Below are positions 16,733-24,137 of a stretch of 64,000 nucleotides of DNA, in pieces (the stretch's first letter is position 1; the number at the start of each line of letters is the position of its first letter). This stretch comes from Nocardioides sp. Root682. GTDB lineage: Bacteria; Actinomycetota; Actinomycetes; Propionibacteriales; Nocardioidaceae. The notes beneath the pieces were generated by a model. That model did no database searches, was not told the origin of the DNA, and saw nothing but the letters and a program-made list of their open reading frames with translations. Position numbers and translations under genes: made by a program. The stretch spans positions 1 to 64,000 of the forward strand of contig NZ_LMHJ01000004.1 in assembly GCF_001427795.1 (NCBI RefSeq), given 5' to 3'.

Positions 16733-18501
16733 GCGCTGGTCTCCTGGCCGACGACGTACAAGGGGAGACGCAGTGCAGCCGGTGCGGTCGGCGGCACGGC
16801 CGGCCGCACCGGCGCGATCGGGGAGAGCCGCTGGTAGCCGGCTCCGGGGACCGGCCGCTGGTCGGCCTCGCCCTTGTTGGGCCACACGGCCATGGCGCGC
16901 TCGGCCTGGGCGGTGATCGTGAGGCTCGGGTTCACGCCGAGGTTGGCGGAGATCGCGGCCCCGTCGACGACGTGCAGGCCGGGGTGGCCGTGGACGCGGT
17001 GGTAGGCGTCGATCACCCCGGTCTCGGTCGAGTCGCCGATCGGGCAGCCACCCAGGAAGTGAGCGGTCATCGGGATGTTGAAGATCTCGCCCGTGCTGCT
17101 GTACGAGCCGCCGTCGATCCGCTTGCTGATGTTGCGGACGACCTCGTTGCCCACCGGGACCCACGTCGGGTTCGGCTCGCCGTGGCCCTGCTTCGACGTC
17201 AGTCGGGTACGACGACCGGCCCGGCCCTTCTTCGGGAGGACGGTGATCGAGTTGTCGTTGGTCTGCATGACCAGCGCGATGATCGTGCGCTCGGGCCAGG
17301 AGCCGAGGCCGGCGATGGTGGAGACCAGCAGGCCGGGGTGGCGCAGCGCCTGTCCGAGCCAGCGCAGCCACCGGGGCGTGCGGCCACCGCCGTCGGTCAT
17401 CAGCGTGAGCAGCATCCCCATCAGGCCCGAGCCCTTGCCGTAGCGGACCGGCTCGATGTGGGTGACCGGGTCGGGGTGGATCGACGACGTGATCGCGACG
17501 CCGTGGTGGAAGTCGTACTGGTCCTTGTTGCGCATCTTGGTGCTCGACGCACACAGGGCCTCGGAGTTGGTGCGGGTCAGGTAGCCCAGGCGCTTCGAGA
17601 GGCGCGGCAGGTCACCGGAGCGCTGCATGCCGTGCAGGAGCTCCTGGGTGCCCCAGGTGCCGGCTGCCATCACGACCTGGCCGGCGGTGATGACCTGCGA
17701 GCGGCGGGCCGACTTCCCGGAGCGGTGCGTCCGGACGTCGTACCCACCCTCGGGGCGGGGGACGATCGCGGCGACGGTGGTGCGCTCGCGGATCTCGGCG
17801 CCGGCCTTCTCGGCGAGGTACAGGTAGTTCTTCAGCAGGGTGTTCTTGGCGTTGTGGCGGCAGCCGGTCATGCACTCGCCGCACTCGAGGCAGCCGTTGC
17901 GCTCCGGGCCGGCGCCACCGAAGTACGGGTCCGGGACGGGCTGGCCCGGCTGCTTCGCGCCGTCGACGCCGAAGCAGACGCCGATCGGGGTCGGCCGGAA
18001 GGTGTGCCCGACGCCCATCTCGTCCGCGACCGCCTTCATCACCTCGTCCGACGGGGTGAAGGTCGGGTTCTCGACCACGCCGAGCATCCGCTTCGCCTGG
18101 TCGTAGTACGGCGCCAGCTCGGCCTTCCAGTCGGTGATGTGGCGCCACTGCGGGTCGTTGTAGAACGCGTCGGAGGCCGGTTCGTAGAGGGTGTTCGCGT
18201 AGACCAGCGACCCGCCGCCGACGCCGGCACCGGCGAGCACGACGACGTCGCGCAGCAACCGGATCCGCTGGATGCCGAAGCAGCCGAGCCGGGGCGCGTA
18301 CAGGAAGCGGCGCACGTCCCACGAGGTCTTCGCGAACTCGTCGTCGGCGAAACGGCGGCCGGCCTCGACGACACAGACGCGGTAGCCCTTCTCCGTCAGC
18401 CGGAGCGCGGTGACCGAGCCGCCGAAGCCGGAGCCGATGACGAGGACGTCGTACTCGAGGTCGTCCGGGGTGGGGAAGCTCTGCTCAGGCATGGGGTCCA
18501 T
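16729..18501 (-). CDS. GMC family oxidoreductase, cholesterol-oxidase-like (ChoD type)
   Basis: A 590-residue FAD-dependent GMC oxidoreductase. The dinucleotide motif VIGSGFGGSVTALRL lies at residues 21-35. The GMC signature AGAGVGGGSLVYANTLYEP follows, then a Cys-rich segment (CLECGECMTGCRHNAKN) and the C-terminal HVVDGAAISANLGVNPSLT. The Cys-rich insert and overall order match the mycobacterial ChoD branch annotated as cholesterol oxidase. It lacks a signal peptide, so it is probably cytoplasmic. It is the first gene of the mce operon, overlapping yrbEA by 4 bp, so it may act on what the importer brings in. Starts at 18501 or 18492 are both possible; neither has a strong SD. Confidence 0.85.
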   Translation of the reverse strand: MDPMPEQSFPTPDDLEYDVLVIGSGFGGSVTALRLTEKGYRVCVVEAGRRFADDEFAKTSWDVRRFLYAPRLGCFGIQRIRLLRDVVVLAGAGVGGGSLVYANTLYEPASDAFYNDPQWRHITDWKAELAPYYDQAKRMLGVVENPTFTPSDEVMKAVADEMGVGHTFRPTPIGVCFGVDGAKQPGQPVPDPYFGGAGPERNGCLECGECMTGCRHNAKNTLLKNYLYLAEKAGAEIRERTTVAAIVPRPEGGYDVRTHRSGKSARRSQVITAGQVVMAAGTWGTQELLHGMQRSGDLPRLSKRLGYLTRTNSEALCASSTKMRNKDQYDFHHGVAITSSIHPDPVTHIEPVRYGKGSGLMGMLLTLMTDGGGRTPRWLRWLGQALRHPGLLVSTIAGLGSWPERTIIALVMQTNDNSITVLPKKGRAGRRTRLTSKQGHGEPNPTWVPVGNEVVRNISKRIDGGSYSSTGEIFNIPMTAHFLGGCPIGDSTETGVIDAYHRVHGHPGLHVVDGAAISANLGVNPSLTITAQAERAMAVWPNKGEADQRPVPGAGYQRLSPIAPVRPAVPPTAPAALRLPLYVVGQETSA

Positions 18502-18559
18502 CTGACAGGTGGTGGCCGTCACAGCGCTCGTGGTTGTCGCCCAAAGAACCCACGGCCCG

Positions 18560-18575
18560 TTGTCCCCCTGCACAA
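18560..18575. promoter_or_regulatory. weak inverted repeat between mce operon and pucR-like gene
   Basis: TTGTCCCCCTGCACAA has 4-bp arms TTGT/ACAA around 8 bp. It sits in the 104-bp divergent gap that must hold promoters for both the mce operon and the PucR regulator. It is offered only as a candidate regulatory site. Confidence 0.25.
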
Positions 18576-18605
18576 AGGGCCCTCGGGGTGACTACGGTGG
18601 CGCCC

Positions 18606-19832
18606 ATGGTGTCCAGCGAGTCAGCGTCGTCCGACCTCGCCCCGTGGCTGTTGGCGTACGTCGCCGAGCAGGGTCAGCCCGCGCAGATCGCGGCCTGGGC
18701 CGATCGGGTCAGCGGCGCGATCCTGGCGGAGATACCTGAGGTCGCCGCGATCGAGGGGCTCGACGAGGCCATCCGGTCGACGGTCCGGGAACAGTGGACG
18801 AGCTTCCTGGCTGACTTCGCGCAGCCCGAGCAGCGCTTCCACCTGGTCGATGCCGCGCAGCGGCTGGCGGTCGACATGGCCGACCGTCAGCTACCGCTGG
18901 AGATGTTGATCCGCTTCTACAGGTTGGGCCAGCAGCAGGTCTGGGGTTACGTCAGCGGCATCATCAACAGCGCCCCGGCGGGCGAGGTCGACCACGCCGA
19001 GCTGCTCATCTACTTCTGGGACCGGGCCGCCGTGTGGCTCGACAAGTCGACCACCGCGTCGATCGACACCTACCAGGCAGCCCGCAGCCGCGTGCTCGCC
19101 GGCGCCGCGGCCCAGCGCTACGAGTCGGTGCGCGCGGTCCTTGCCGGTGAGCTCATCGACGCCCGCGAGGCCTCGGGCGCCCTGGGCGGCTACCCGATCT
19201 CTGTGCACCACACGGCGCTGGTGCTGTCGGTCACCGACCCGGAGCGGGTCGGTCAGCTGGAGCCGCTCGCCCTCGAGCTGGCGCGGCGCGTCGGCGCCGC
19301 GAACCCGCTCGTGGTCAAGCCGGGCGGACGCCAGCTGTGGATGTGGCTCGGCACCCGGGATGCGCCGGACCTCTCCCTGCTGCCGGCCGCCGTCGCCGAG
19401 GTGCAGCACGAGAGCATCGCCGTCGGTGTCGGTTCGTCGACACCCGGCATTGCGGGCTTCGTCGCCAGCCACCGCGAGGCCCTGGGCGCCCTCCGCGTCG
19501 CCGGCGCCGACACCCCGTCGTGGCTGACCCTCTACACCGACGTCGAGCTCCCCGTGCTGCTCGGATGCACGCCCGACGTCGACCGGTTCGTCGCCCGCCA
19601 GCTCGGTCCCCTCACCGACGAGGACGAGGGCACCCAGCGCATCCGCGAGACCTTGTCGGCGTACCTCGACTGCGGCGGCAGCGCCGAAGAGGCCTCCCGC
19701 CTCCTCGTCGTCCACCGCAACACCATCCGCTACCGCCTCGGCCAGGCCGAGGAGATGCTGGGCCACCCCGTCACCAAGCTCAGTCCCGAGCTCTCCCTCG
19801 CCCTGCGCCACCACGAGCTCTTCCATCGCTGA
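18606..19832 (+). CDS. PucR family transcriptional regulator
   Basis: A 408-residue regulator with the typical PucR build. An N-terminal helical domain (EQWTSFLADF, DMADRQLPLEMLIRFYRLGQ) leads to a GGDEF-like middle region and a C-terminal HTH_30 DNA-binding segment (SAYLDCGGSAEEASRLLVVH, NTIRYRLGQAEEMLG). PucR proteins sense catabolic metabolites. Here the gene diverges from the 11-gene mce operon and is the obvious candidate regulator. ATG 18606 is chosen because it gives the family N-terminus; a longer ORF to 18534 would consume the divergent promoter. It converges on the ferredoxin gene across a 22-bp repeat array. Confidence 0.85.
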   Translation: MVSSESASSDLAPWLLAYVAEQGQPAQIAAWADRVSGAILAEIPEVAAIEGLDEAIRSTVREQWTSFLADFAQPEQRFHLVDAAQRLAVDMADRQLPLEMLIRFYRLGQQQVWGYVSGIINSAPAGEVDHAELLIYFWDRAAVWLDKSTTASIDTYQAARSRVLAGAAAQRYESVRAVLAGELIDAREASGALGGYPISVHHTALVLSVTDPERVGQLEPLALELARRVGAANPLVVKPGGRQLWMWLGTRDAPDLSLLPAAVAEVQHESIAVGVGSSTPGIAGFVASHREALGALRVAGADTPSWLTLYTDVELPVLLGCTPDVDRFVARQLGPLTDEDEGTQRIRETLSAYLDCGGSAEEASRLLVVHRNTIRYRLGQAEEMLGHPVTKLSPELSLALRHHELFHR

Positions 19833-19942
19833 CGAAGTGCGCCAATTGGGGGCGCGAGGTGCGCCAATTGGGGGTACGACGTGCGCACCTCGAACCCCCA
19901 ACCGACGCACTTCGAACCCCCAACCGGCTCACCTCGCGTTCG
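19831..19942. repeat. 22-bp-unit repeat array, two forward and two inverted units; convergent terminator
   Basis: Two head-to-tail 22-bp units (19831-19852 and 19853-19874, core GTGCGCCAATTGGGGG) are followed after 9 bp by two inverted units (19884-19905 and 19906-19927, core CGCACYTCGAACCCCCAACC). A partial unit ends CACCTCG. The inverted arrangement can fold into a long hairpin. It fills the gap between the convergent PucR and ferredoxin genes, so a bidirectional terminator role is likely. The same units recur inside genes at 40872, 61447 and 61797. Confidence 0.75.
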
Positions 19943-19947
19943 CTGGC

Positions 19948-20142
19948 TCAGCCCTCGAGGGTGAGGGCCAGCACCGGACACGCCTGTACGGCGGCAAAGA
20001 CGTGCGCCCGGTCGGACTCGGGAGGCGAGTCGTGGAGCACCTGCACCAGGTCCTCGTCCTCATCGACCTCGAAGTAGTCGTTGGCCATCGACTCGCACAT
20101 CCCGAGGCCCTCGCACTTGGCCCTGTCGGCGTGGATCCTCAT
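19948..20142 (-). CDS. [3Fe-4S]-type ferredoxin
   Basis: A 64-residue acidic ferredoxin with three cluster Cys: C10 and C16 in KCEGLGMC and C55 in ACPV. The C-x5-C...C-P pattern is that of the small [3Fe-4S] ferredoxins that usually serve cytochrome P450s. The start overlaps the AlkB-rubredoxin stop by one base (TGATG), so the two are coupled. AlkB already carries its own rubredoxin, so the partner of this ferredoxin is open: it may feed AlkB, or a P450 outside the window. Confidence 0.88.
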   Translation of the reverse strand: MRIHADRAKCEGLGMCESMANDYFEVDEDEDLVQVLHDSPPESDRAHVFAAVQACPVLALTLEG

Positions 20143-21578
20143 CAGGCACCGACGCGGTTGCGCGGGTCCACCGCGGTGAAGTCGACCTTCTCGCGGACTC
20201 CGCAGTCGGGGCAGCACCAGTCGTCCGGGATGTCCTTCCACGCCGTACCGGCGGCGAAGCCCTCGAGCTCGTTGCCGACCTCGACCTCGTAGGTGTAGCC
20301 GCAGCCGGGGCACTTCGCGGCGAGCACTTCCTCGTTGAACGTGTGGGCCGAGGTGTCCTCGAGGACCTCCTCCACCACCGCGACGGGCGCGGGGTACTTC
20401 CGCAGCAGCTTCTCGCGCTTGCTCGGCATCAGGTTCGCGTGGCGGATGTCGCCGTCGTAATGGGCGACGACGCGCTTGTCCATCATCCAGCGGAACAGCG
20501 GCGGGAACATCGCGACCACGATCATCCCGGTGTAGCCGGTGGGCAGCACCGGAGCGTCCTTGAAGTCGCGCAACGTCTGGTAGCGACGGGTCGGGTTGGC
20601 GTGGTGGTCGCTGTGGCGCTGCAGGTGGTAGAGCAGCACGTTCGTGGCGATGTTGTTGGAGTTCCAGGAGTGGCTCGGCTGCACCCGCTCGAAGCGCTGC
20701 TTCTCGGGCGGCCCGACCAGCTGGCGCTTCATGCCGTAGTGCTCCATGTAGTTGACGACCTCGAGGAGCGAGAAGCCCATCACGGCCTGCAGGGCGAGGT
20801 ACGGCAACAGGGCGAGCGGCGACACGTCGTACGCGAGACCGAGCCAGAGCATCAGGCCGCCCCACAGGACGACGGTCATCAGCCAGGCGTTGAGCACGTC
20901 GTTGCCGATGTGGAACGGGTGGGTGCCCTTGCGCTGGTACCGCTTCGCCTCGAGGTGCCACGAGCTCGTCAGCGAGCCGAGGACCGTGCGCGGCCAGAAC
21001 CGGTAGACGCTCTCGCCCATCCGCGAGCTGGCGGGGTCGTCGGGGGTGGCGACGCGGACGTGGTGGCCGCGGTTGTGCTCGATGAAGAAGTGTCCGTAGA
21101 AGGTCTGCGCGAGCGCGATCTTCGACGCCCACCGCTCCACGGACTCACGCTTGTGGCCGAGCTCGTGGGCGGTGTTGATGGCCACGCCGCCGACGGTGCC
21201 GATCGAGATCGCGAGCCCGATCTTCGCGATGACGGAGAGGTCTGCGGTGGCGAGATACCAGATCGCCAGGATGAACCCGACGTACTGGACCGGCAGGTAC
21301 AGGTAGGTCACCCAGCGGTAGTACCTGTCGTTCTCGAGCGCCTCGATCACGTCGTCCGGCGGGTTCGTGTCGTCGTACCCGGTGACCAGGTCGAGCAGCG
21401 GGATGACGGCGAAGAACATGACCGGCGTGAGCCACAGCCACACCGTCTGCCCGGTCGCGTCGTGGAGCGCGATCGCCGCGAGCGGGAGCGTGGGGACGAC
21501 GAGCCCCAGCATCCACAGGTAGCGCTTCTTGTCCTTCCACCGCTTCGGTGAGCCGGTGATGGATTCGACGTTCGTCAT
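20142..21578 (-). CDS. alkB: Alkane 1-monooxygenase AlkB fused to a C-terminal rubredoxin
   Basis: A 478-residue integral membrane di-iron hydroxylase. The His motifs are HELGHK (138-143), EHNRGHH (167-173), the NYMEHYG block and LQRHSDHH near residue 320. About six hydrophobic helices surround them. A complete rubredoxin follows at the C-terminus (CPGCG at C423/C426 and CPDC at C456/C459). AlkB hydroxylates terminal carbons of medium-chain alkanes with electrons from rubredoxin. Fusions of this kind are known in Nocardioides, Dietzia and relatives. A strong AGGAGG lies before ATG 21578. The ferredoxin gene is coupled downstream. Confidence 0.93.
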   Translation of the reverse strand: MTNVESITGSPKRWKDKKRYLWMLGLVVPTLPLAAIALHDATGQTVWLWLTPVMFFAVIPLLDLVTGYDDTNPPDDVIEALENDRYYRWVTYLYLPVQYVGFILAIWYLATADLSVIAKIGLAISIGTVGGVAINTAHELGHKRESVERWASKIALAQTFYGHFFIEHNRGHHVRVATPDDPASSRMGESVYRFWPRTVLGSLTSSWHLEAKRYQRKGTHPFHIGNDVLNAWLMTVVLWGGLMLWLGLAYDVSPLALLPYLALQAVMGFSLLEVVNYMEHYGMKRQLVGPPEKQRFERVQPSHSWNSNNIATNVLLYHLQRHSDHHANPTRRYQTLRDFKDAPVLPTGYTGMIVVAMFPPLFRWMMDKRVVAHYDGDIRHANLMPSKREKLLRKYPAPVAVVEEVLEDTSAHTFNEEVLAAKCPGCGYTYEVEVGNELEGFAAGTAWKDIPDDWCCPDCGVREKVDFTAVDPRNRVGA

Positions 21579-21732
21579 CGGGACCTCCTGGAAATCGGGC
21601 GACGGCCATGTCGCCGCATGTCCTCCAAGGTGTCACCGGGGACGGTGCCCGATCTCCGACAGCCCGCACAACGTTGACCGGCGCGGTTGGCTGGTTGCAC
21701 AACGGGCTGCCGTCAGCCCGCGCCCCCGCGAG
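21579..21732. other. Intergenic region upstream of alkB
   Basis: 154 bp separate the alkB start from the converging-side pfkB stop. Two GCACAACG direct repeats (about 21670 and 21697) and an 8-bp palindrome CAACGTTG lie here. These are possible elements of the alkB promoter region. No gene is visible. Confidence 0.35.
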
Positions 21733-22683
21733 TCAGGCGGTCTGGAACGCCCGCACCGCAGCCAGGTCGTACGACCCCGCGTCGGTGCCCACACCCTGAG
21801 CCACCTGCGCGGCGGTCGCGCACCCGAGCGCTGCCGCCTCCGCAGGGGGCAGTCCGAGCGAGAGCCCGCGCAGGAAGCCGGCGGAGAACGCGTCTCCGCA
21901 GCCGGTGGTGTCGATGACCTCGATGGGGTACGCCGGAACCTCGACCACTCCGTCGGCGGTGGCGACCAGCGCGCCGCGAGCTCCCTGGGTCACCGCGACG
22001 CAGCCGACGCCGTGGGCCAGCAGTGCCCGCGCCCCTTCCTCGAGCGAGGCGGCGCCGGTGAACCCGAGCACCTGCTCGTCGTTGGGCAGCAGGTAGTCGG
22101 TGTGCGGCAGGGCCGCGGCGATCCACGCCAGCATGTCGGGGTCGCCGGGCGCCAGGATGTCGACCGACGTGGTGATCCCGAGGCCGCGGGCTCGCGCGAG
22201 CAGCTCGCCCGCGGCGTCACCACCGAGGAACTCCGGCCCGCCGACGTGCAGGTGCGTCACCCCGTCGAGTACGTCGCCCGGCAGGTCCTCGAGCGTGAAC
22301 GAACCGTTGGCTCCGATGCAGTGCCACGCCGGCCGGTCGCCGTTCGGCCGCACGGGCAGCACCGACGCGGACGTCTGCGCCTCCGGCTTCCGTACGAGCC
22401 CGGACGTCTCGACACCCTCGCGGGCGAGCAGCGCGAGCAGGGTGTCGCCGACAGGATCGGTGCCGACGGCGCCGTACGACCGGACCTCGGCGCCGAGGCG
22501 GGCCAGGACAACCGCCGTGCCGCCAGCGGTGCCGGCCGGGGACATCCGGATGGTCTCGACGAGCTGCCCGTCGGAGCCCGGCGGGATCGACTCGATGCCG
22601 AGGACGTGGGTGTCGAGGACGTGGACGCCGACCGCGGCCACAGTCATCGGGCCAGTCATGGGGCCGGTCATGGGTGAGGTCAT
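21733..22683 (-). CDS. PfkB family carbohydrate kinase (ribokinase-like)
   Basis: A 316-residue sugar kinase. The PfkB N-terminal Gly-rich segment is AGTAGGTAVVLARLGAEV. The ATP-binding C-terminal signature DTTGCGDAFSAGFLRG includes the catalytic Asp. The N-terminus begins with a small repeat (MTSPMTGPMTGPMTVAAVG) containing four in-frame ATGs. The first (22683) overlaps the aldolase stop by 4 bp and has AGGAG upstream, so it is preferred. With the class II aldolase it suggests phosphorylation and cleavage of a sugar or deoxy-sugar; the exact sugar is unknown. Confidence 0.85.
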   Translation of the reverse strand: MTSPMTGPMTGPMTVAAVGVHVLDTHVLGIESIPPGSDGQLVETIRMSPAGTAGGTAVVLARLGAEVRSYGAVGTDPVGDTLLALLAREGVETSGLVRKPEAQTSASVLPVRPNGDRPAWHCIGANGSFTLEDLPGDVLDGVTHLHVGGPEFLGGDAAGELLARARGLGITTSVDILAPGDPDMLAWIAAALPHTDYLLPNDEQVLGFTGAASLEEGARALLAHGVGCVAVTQGARGALVATADGVVEVPAYPIEVIDTTGCGDAFSAGFLRGLSLGLPPAEAAALGCATAAQVAQGVGTDAGSYDLAAVRAFQTA

Positions 22684-23360
22684 CGGTTCTCCTGGGTGGT
22701 GCCGTAGTCGCGCTCGATCGCGACCCGGATGACGTCCAGCTGCTGCTCCTCGGTGAGCACCCGTGGCTCACCGAGGGCGCTGGCCCGGTGGTGCAGCTGG
22801 CACAGCCACTCGAGGAGCAGCGCGTTCTCGACCGCCTTGTCGAGCGTGCCGCCGACGCAGACCGAGCCGTGGTTCGCGAGCAGCGCGGCGCTCCGCCCGA
22901 CCAGGGCTTCACGGACGTGGTCGGCCAGGGCGGGCGTCCCGAAGGTGGCGTACGACGCCACGCGGATCGCGCCGCCGAGGGCGAGCTGTTGGTAGTGGAG
23001 CACGGGCAGCTCGTCCAGGACGCAGGCGAGGGCCGTGGCGAAGGGCGCATGGGTGTGGACGACCGCGCCGACGAGGTCGGCCGGCGCGTCGGCGTACACG
23101 CCGAGGTGGAGGGCGAGCTCGGACGTGGGGGCCAGGCGGCCCTCGACCACCCGGCCGCTGAGGTCGACGACGGTCACGTCGTCGGCGGTGCAGCCGCTGA
23201 GCGTGACGCCGGTGGCCGTGACCGCGACCAGGTCGCCGGACCGGGCGCTGACGTTGCCGCCGGTGCCGACGAGCAGTCCGGCGTCGGCCAGCCGCCGCGA
23301 GGCCTCGGCAACGCCAGCCCGCAGACCAGCCAGATCTGCCAGCAGACCGGCAGCGGTCAC
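22680..23360 (-). CDS. Class II aldolase/adducin family protein
   Basis: A 226-residue fuculose-phosphate-aldolase-like protein. Recognisable parts are GLLVGTGGNVSARSGDLVAVT, the Zn-binding HTHAPFATALA, and ALLANHGSVCVGGTLDKAV. These enzymes cleave keto-sugar phosphates to DHAP and an aldehyde, or act as epimerases. The GTG start (23360) overlaps the TetR stop by 4 bp (GTGA) and the gene overlaps pfkB by 4 bp, so the three form one operon. A longer open frame on this strand runs through tetR and is rejected. Confidence 0.85.
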   Translation of the reverse strand: MTAAGLLADLAGLRAGVAEASRRLADAGLLVGTGGNVSARSGDLVAVTATGVTLSGCTADDVTVVDLSGRVVEGRLAPTSELALHLGVYADAPADLVGAVVHTHAPFATALACVLDELPVLHYQQLALGGAIRVASYATFGTPALADHVREALVGRSAALLANHGSVCVGGTLDKAVENALLLEWLCQLHHRASALGEPRVLTEEQQLDVIRVAIERDYGTTQENR

Positions 23361-24061
23361 TGGTCGCTCGCGATGCGCGCGAGGTAGCCGGTCACCAGCT
23401 CGATGGCCTGGTCGATCAGGAAGGTGTCGCCGCGCGGGTCGCGCTCGAAGGCCAGCTGGAACGCCCGATCGCCCACCTCGACGGCCAGCTCGGCGATCGC
23501 GCTCAGCTCCGCGGTCGTGTACGAACGGGCGTCGACGAGGTCGGCGTCGATGGCAACGGCGAGCAGGTTCTCCGCGATCCGCTTGTTGTGGTGGCGGCCG
23601 TAGTCGTAGATGGCGTTGTTGGTGCGGCCCCGCACCCAGATCTGCATGAAGGCCGGTCGGCGGTGGTAGACGGTGACGAACGCGCGCATCGAGGTCTCGA
23701 CGAGGGAGGCCACGGTCAGCTCGCCCACGGCGAGCAGGTCGCGCGCGACCTGGTCGTCCATCTCGGCCATGTCGCGTTCGCACAGCGCGAGCAGCACGGC
23801 CTCCTTGTCGGAGAAGTACTGGTAGAGCGAGGCGACCGGCAGCTCGGCGGCGTCGGCGATCGCGCGGGTCGTCAGGCCGTCGATGCCGTCGACGAGGACG
23901 AGCCCGGCGGTCGCGTCGAGGATCCGCTCGACCCGCTCGCGCGACCGCGCCTGGGTGGGCATCCGGCGGCGACTGGGCGCGGCACCGGACGACCGCTCGG
24001 TCGTTGACCCCTGAGTGGACGCGTCGGGCGCGGCGGGACCGGAAGCGATGGACGACGGCAT
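23357..24061 (-). CDS. TetR/AcrR family transcriptional regulator
   Basis: A 234-residue TetR regulator with a Ser/Ala-rich N-terminal extension, a basic start (RRRMPTQARSRERVERIL), and the HTH GLTTRAIADAAELPVASLYQ at about 65-85. It is first in the operon with the aldolase and kinase. It diverges from the flavin amine oxidase. A perfect 20-bp palindrome in the shared promoter (24104-24123) is the likely operator. A shorter start at 23962 (MPTQARS) is possible. Confidence 0.85.
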   Translation of the reverse strand: MPSSIASGPAAPDASTQGSTTERSSGAAPSRRRMPTQARSRERVERILDATAGLVLVDGIDGLTTRAIADAAELPVASLYQYFSDKEAVLLALCERDMAEMDDQVARDLLAVGELTVASLVETSMRAFVTVYHRRPAFMQIWVRGRTNNAIYDYGRHHNKRIAENLLAVAIDADLVDARSYTTAELSAIAELAVEVGDRAFQLAFERDPRGDTFLIDQAIELVTGYLARIASDQ

Positions 24062-24103
24062 GGACGCAGTGTAGCCTCTGAAGCCGAACCTGACACACAT
24101 TCA

Positions 24104-24123
24104 CCTTCGTCGTACGACGAAGG
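24104..24123. promoter_or_regulatory. perfect 20-bp palindrome, probable TetR operator
   Basis: CCTTCGTCGTACGACGAAGG reads the same on both strands. It lies 43 bp from the TetR start and 15 bp from the amine-oxidase ATG, ending just before the latter's SD (CCAGGAGG). A repressor bound here would block both genes. Length and symmetry fit a TetR dimer site. Confidence 0.65.
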
Positions 24124-24137
24124 GCCAGGAGGTCACG

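Noticed and set aside
15884..17554. 556-residue YrbEA with a long N-terminal extension
   Set aside because: The extension is out of frame with and inside the GMC gene. The start at 16732 gives the normal length and a 4-bp overlap.
16726..18591. 621-codon plus-strand frame opposite the GMC oxidoreductase
   Set aside because: No recognisable domain. It mirrors the third codon positions of the real gene.
19831..19942. Possible CRISPR array (regular 22-bp repeats)
   Set aside because: Units are directly adjacent without spacers, occur in both orientations and have no cas genes nearby.
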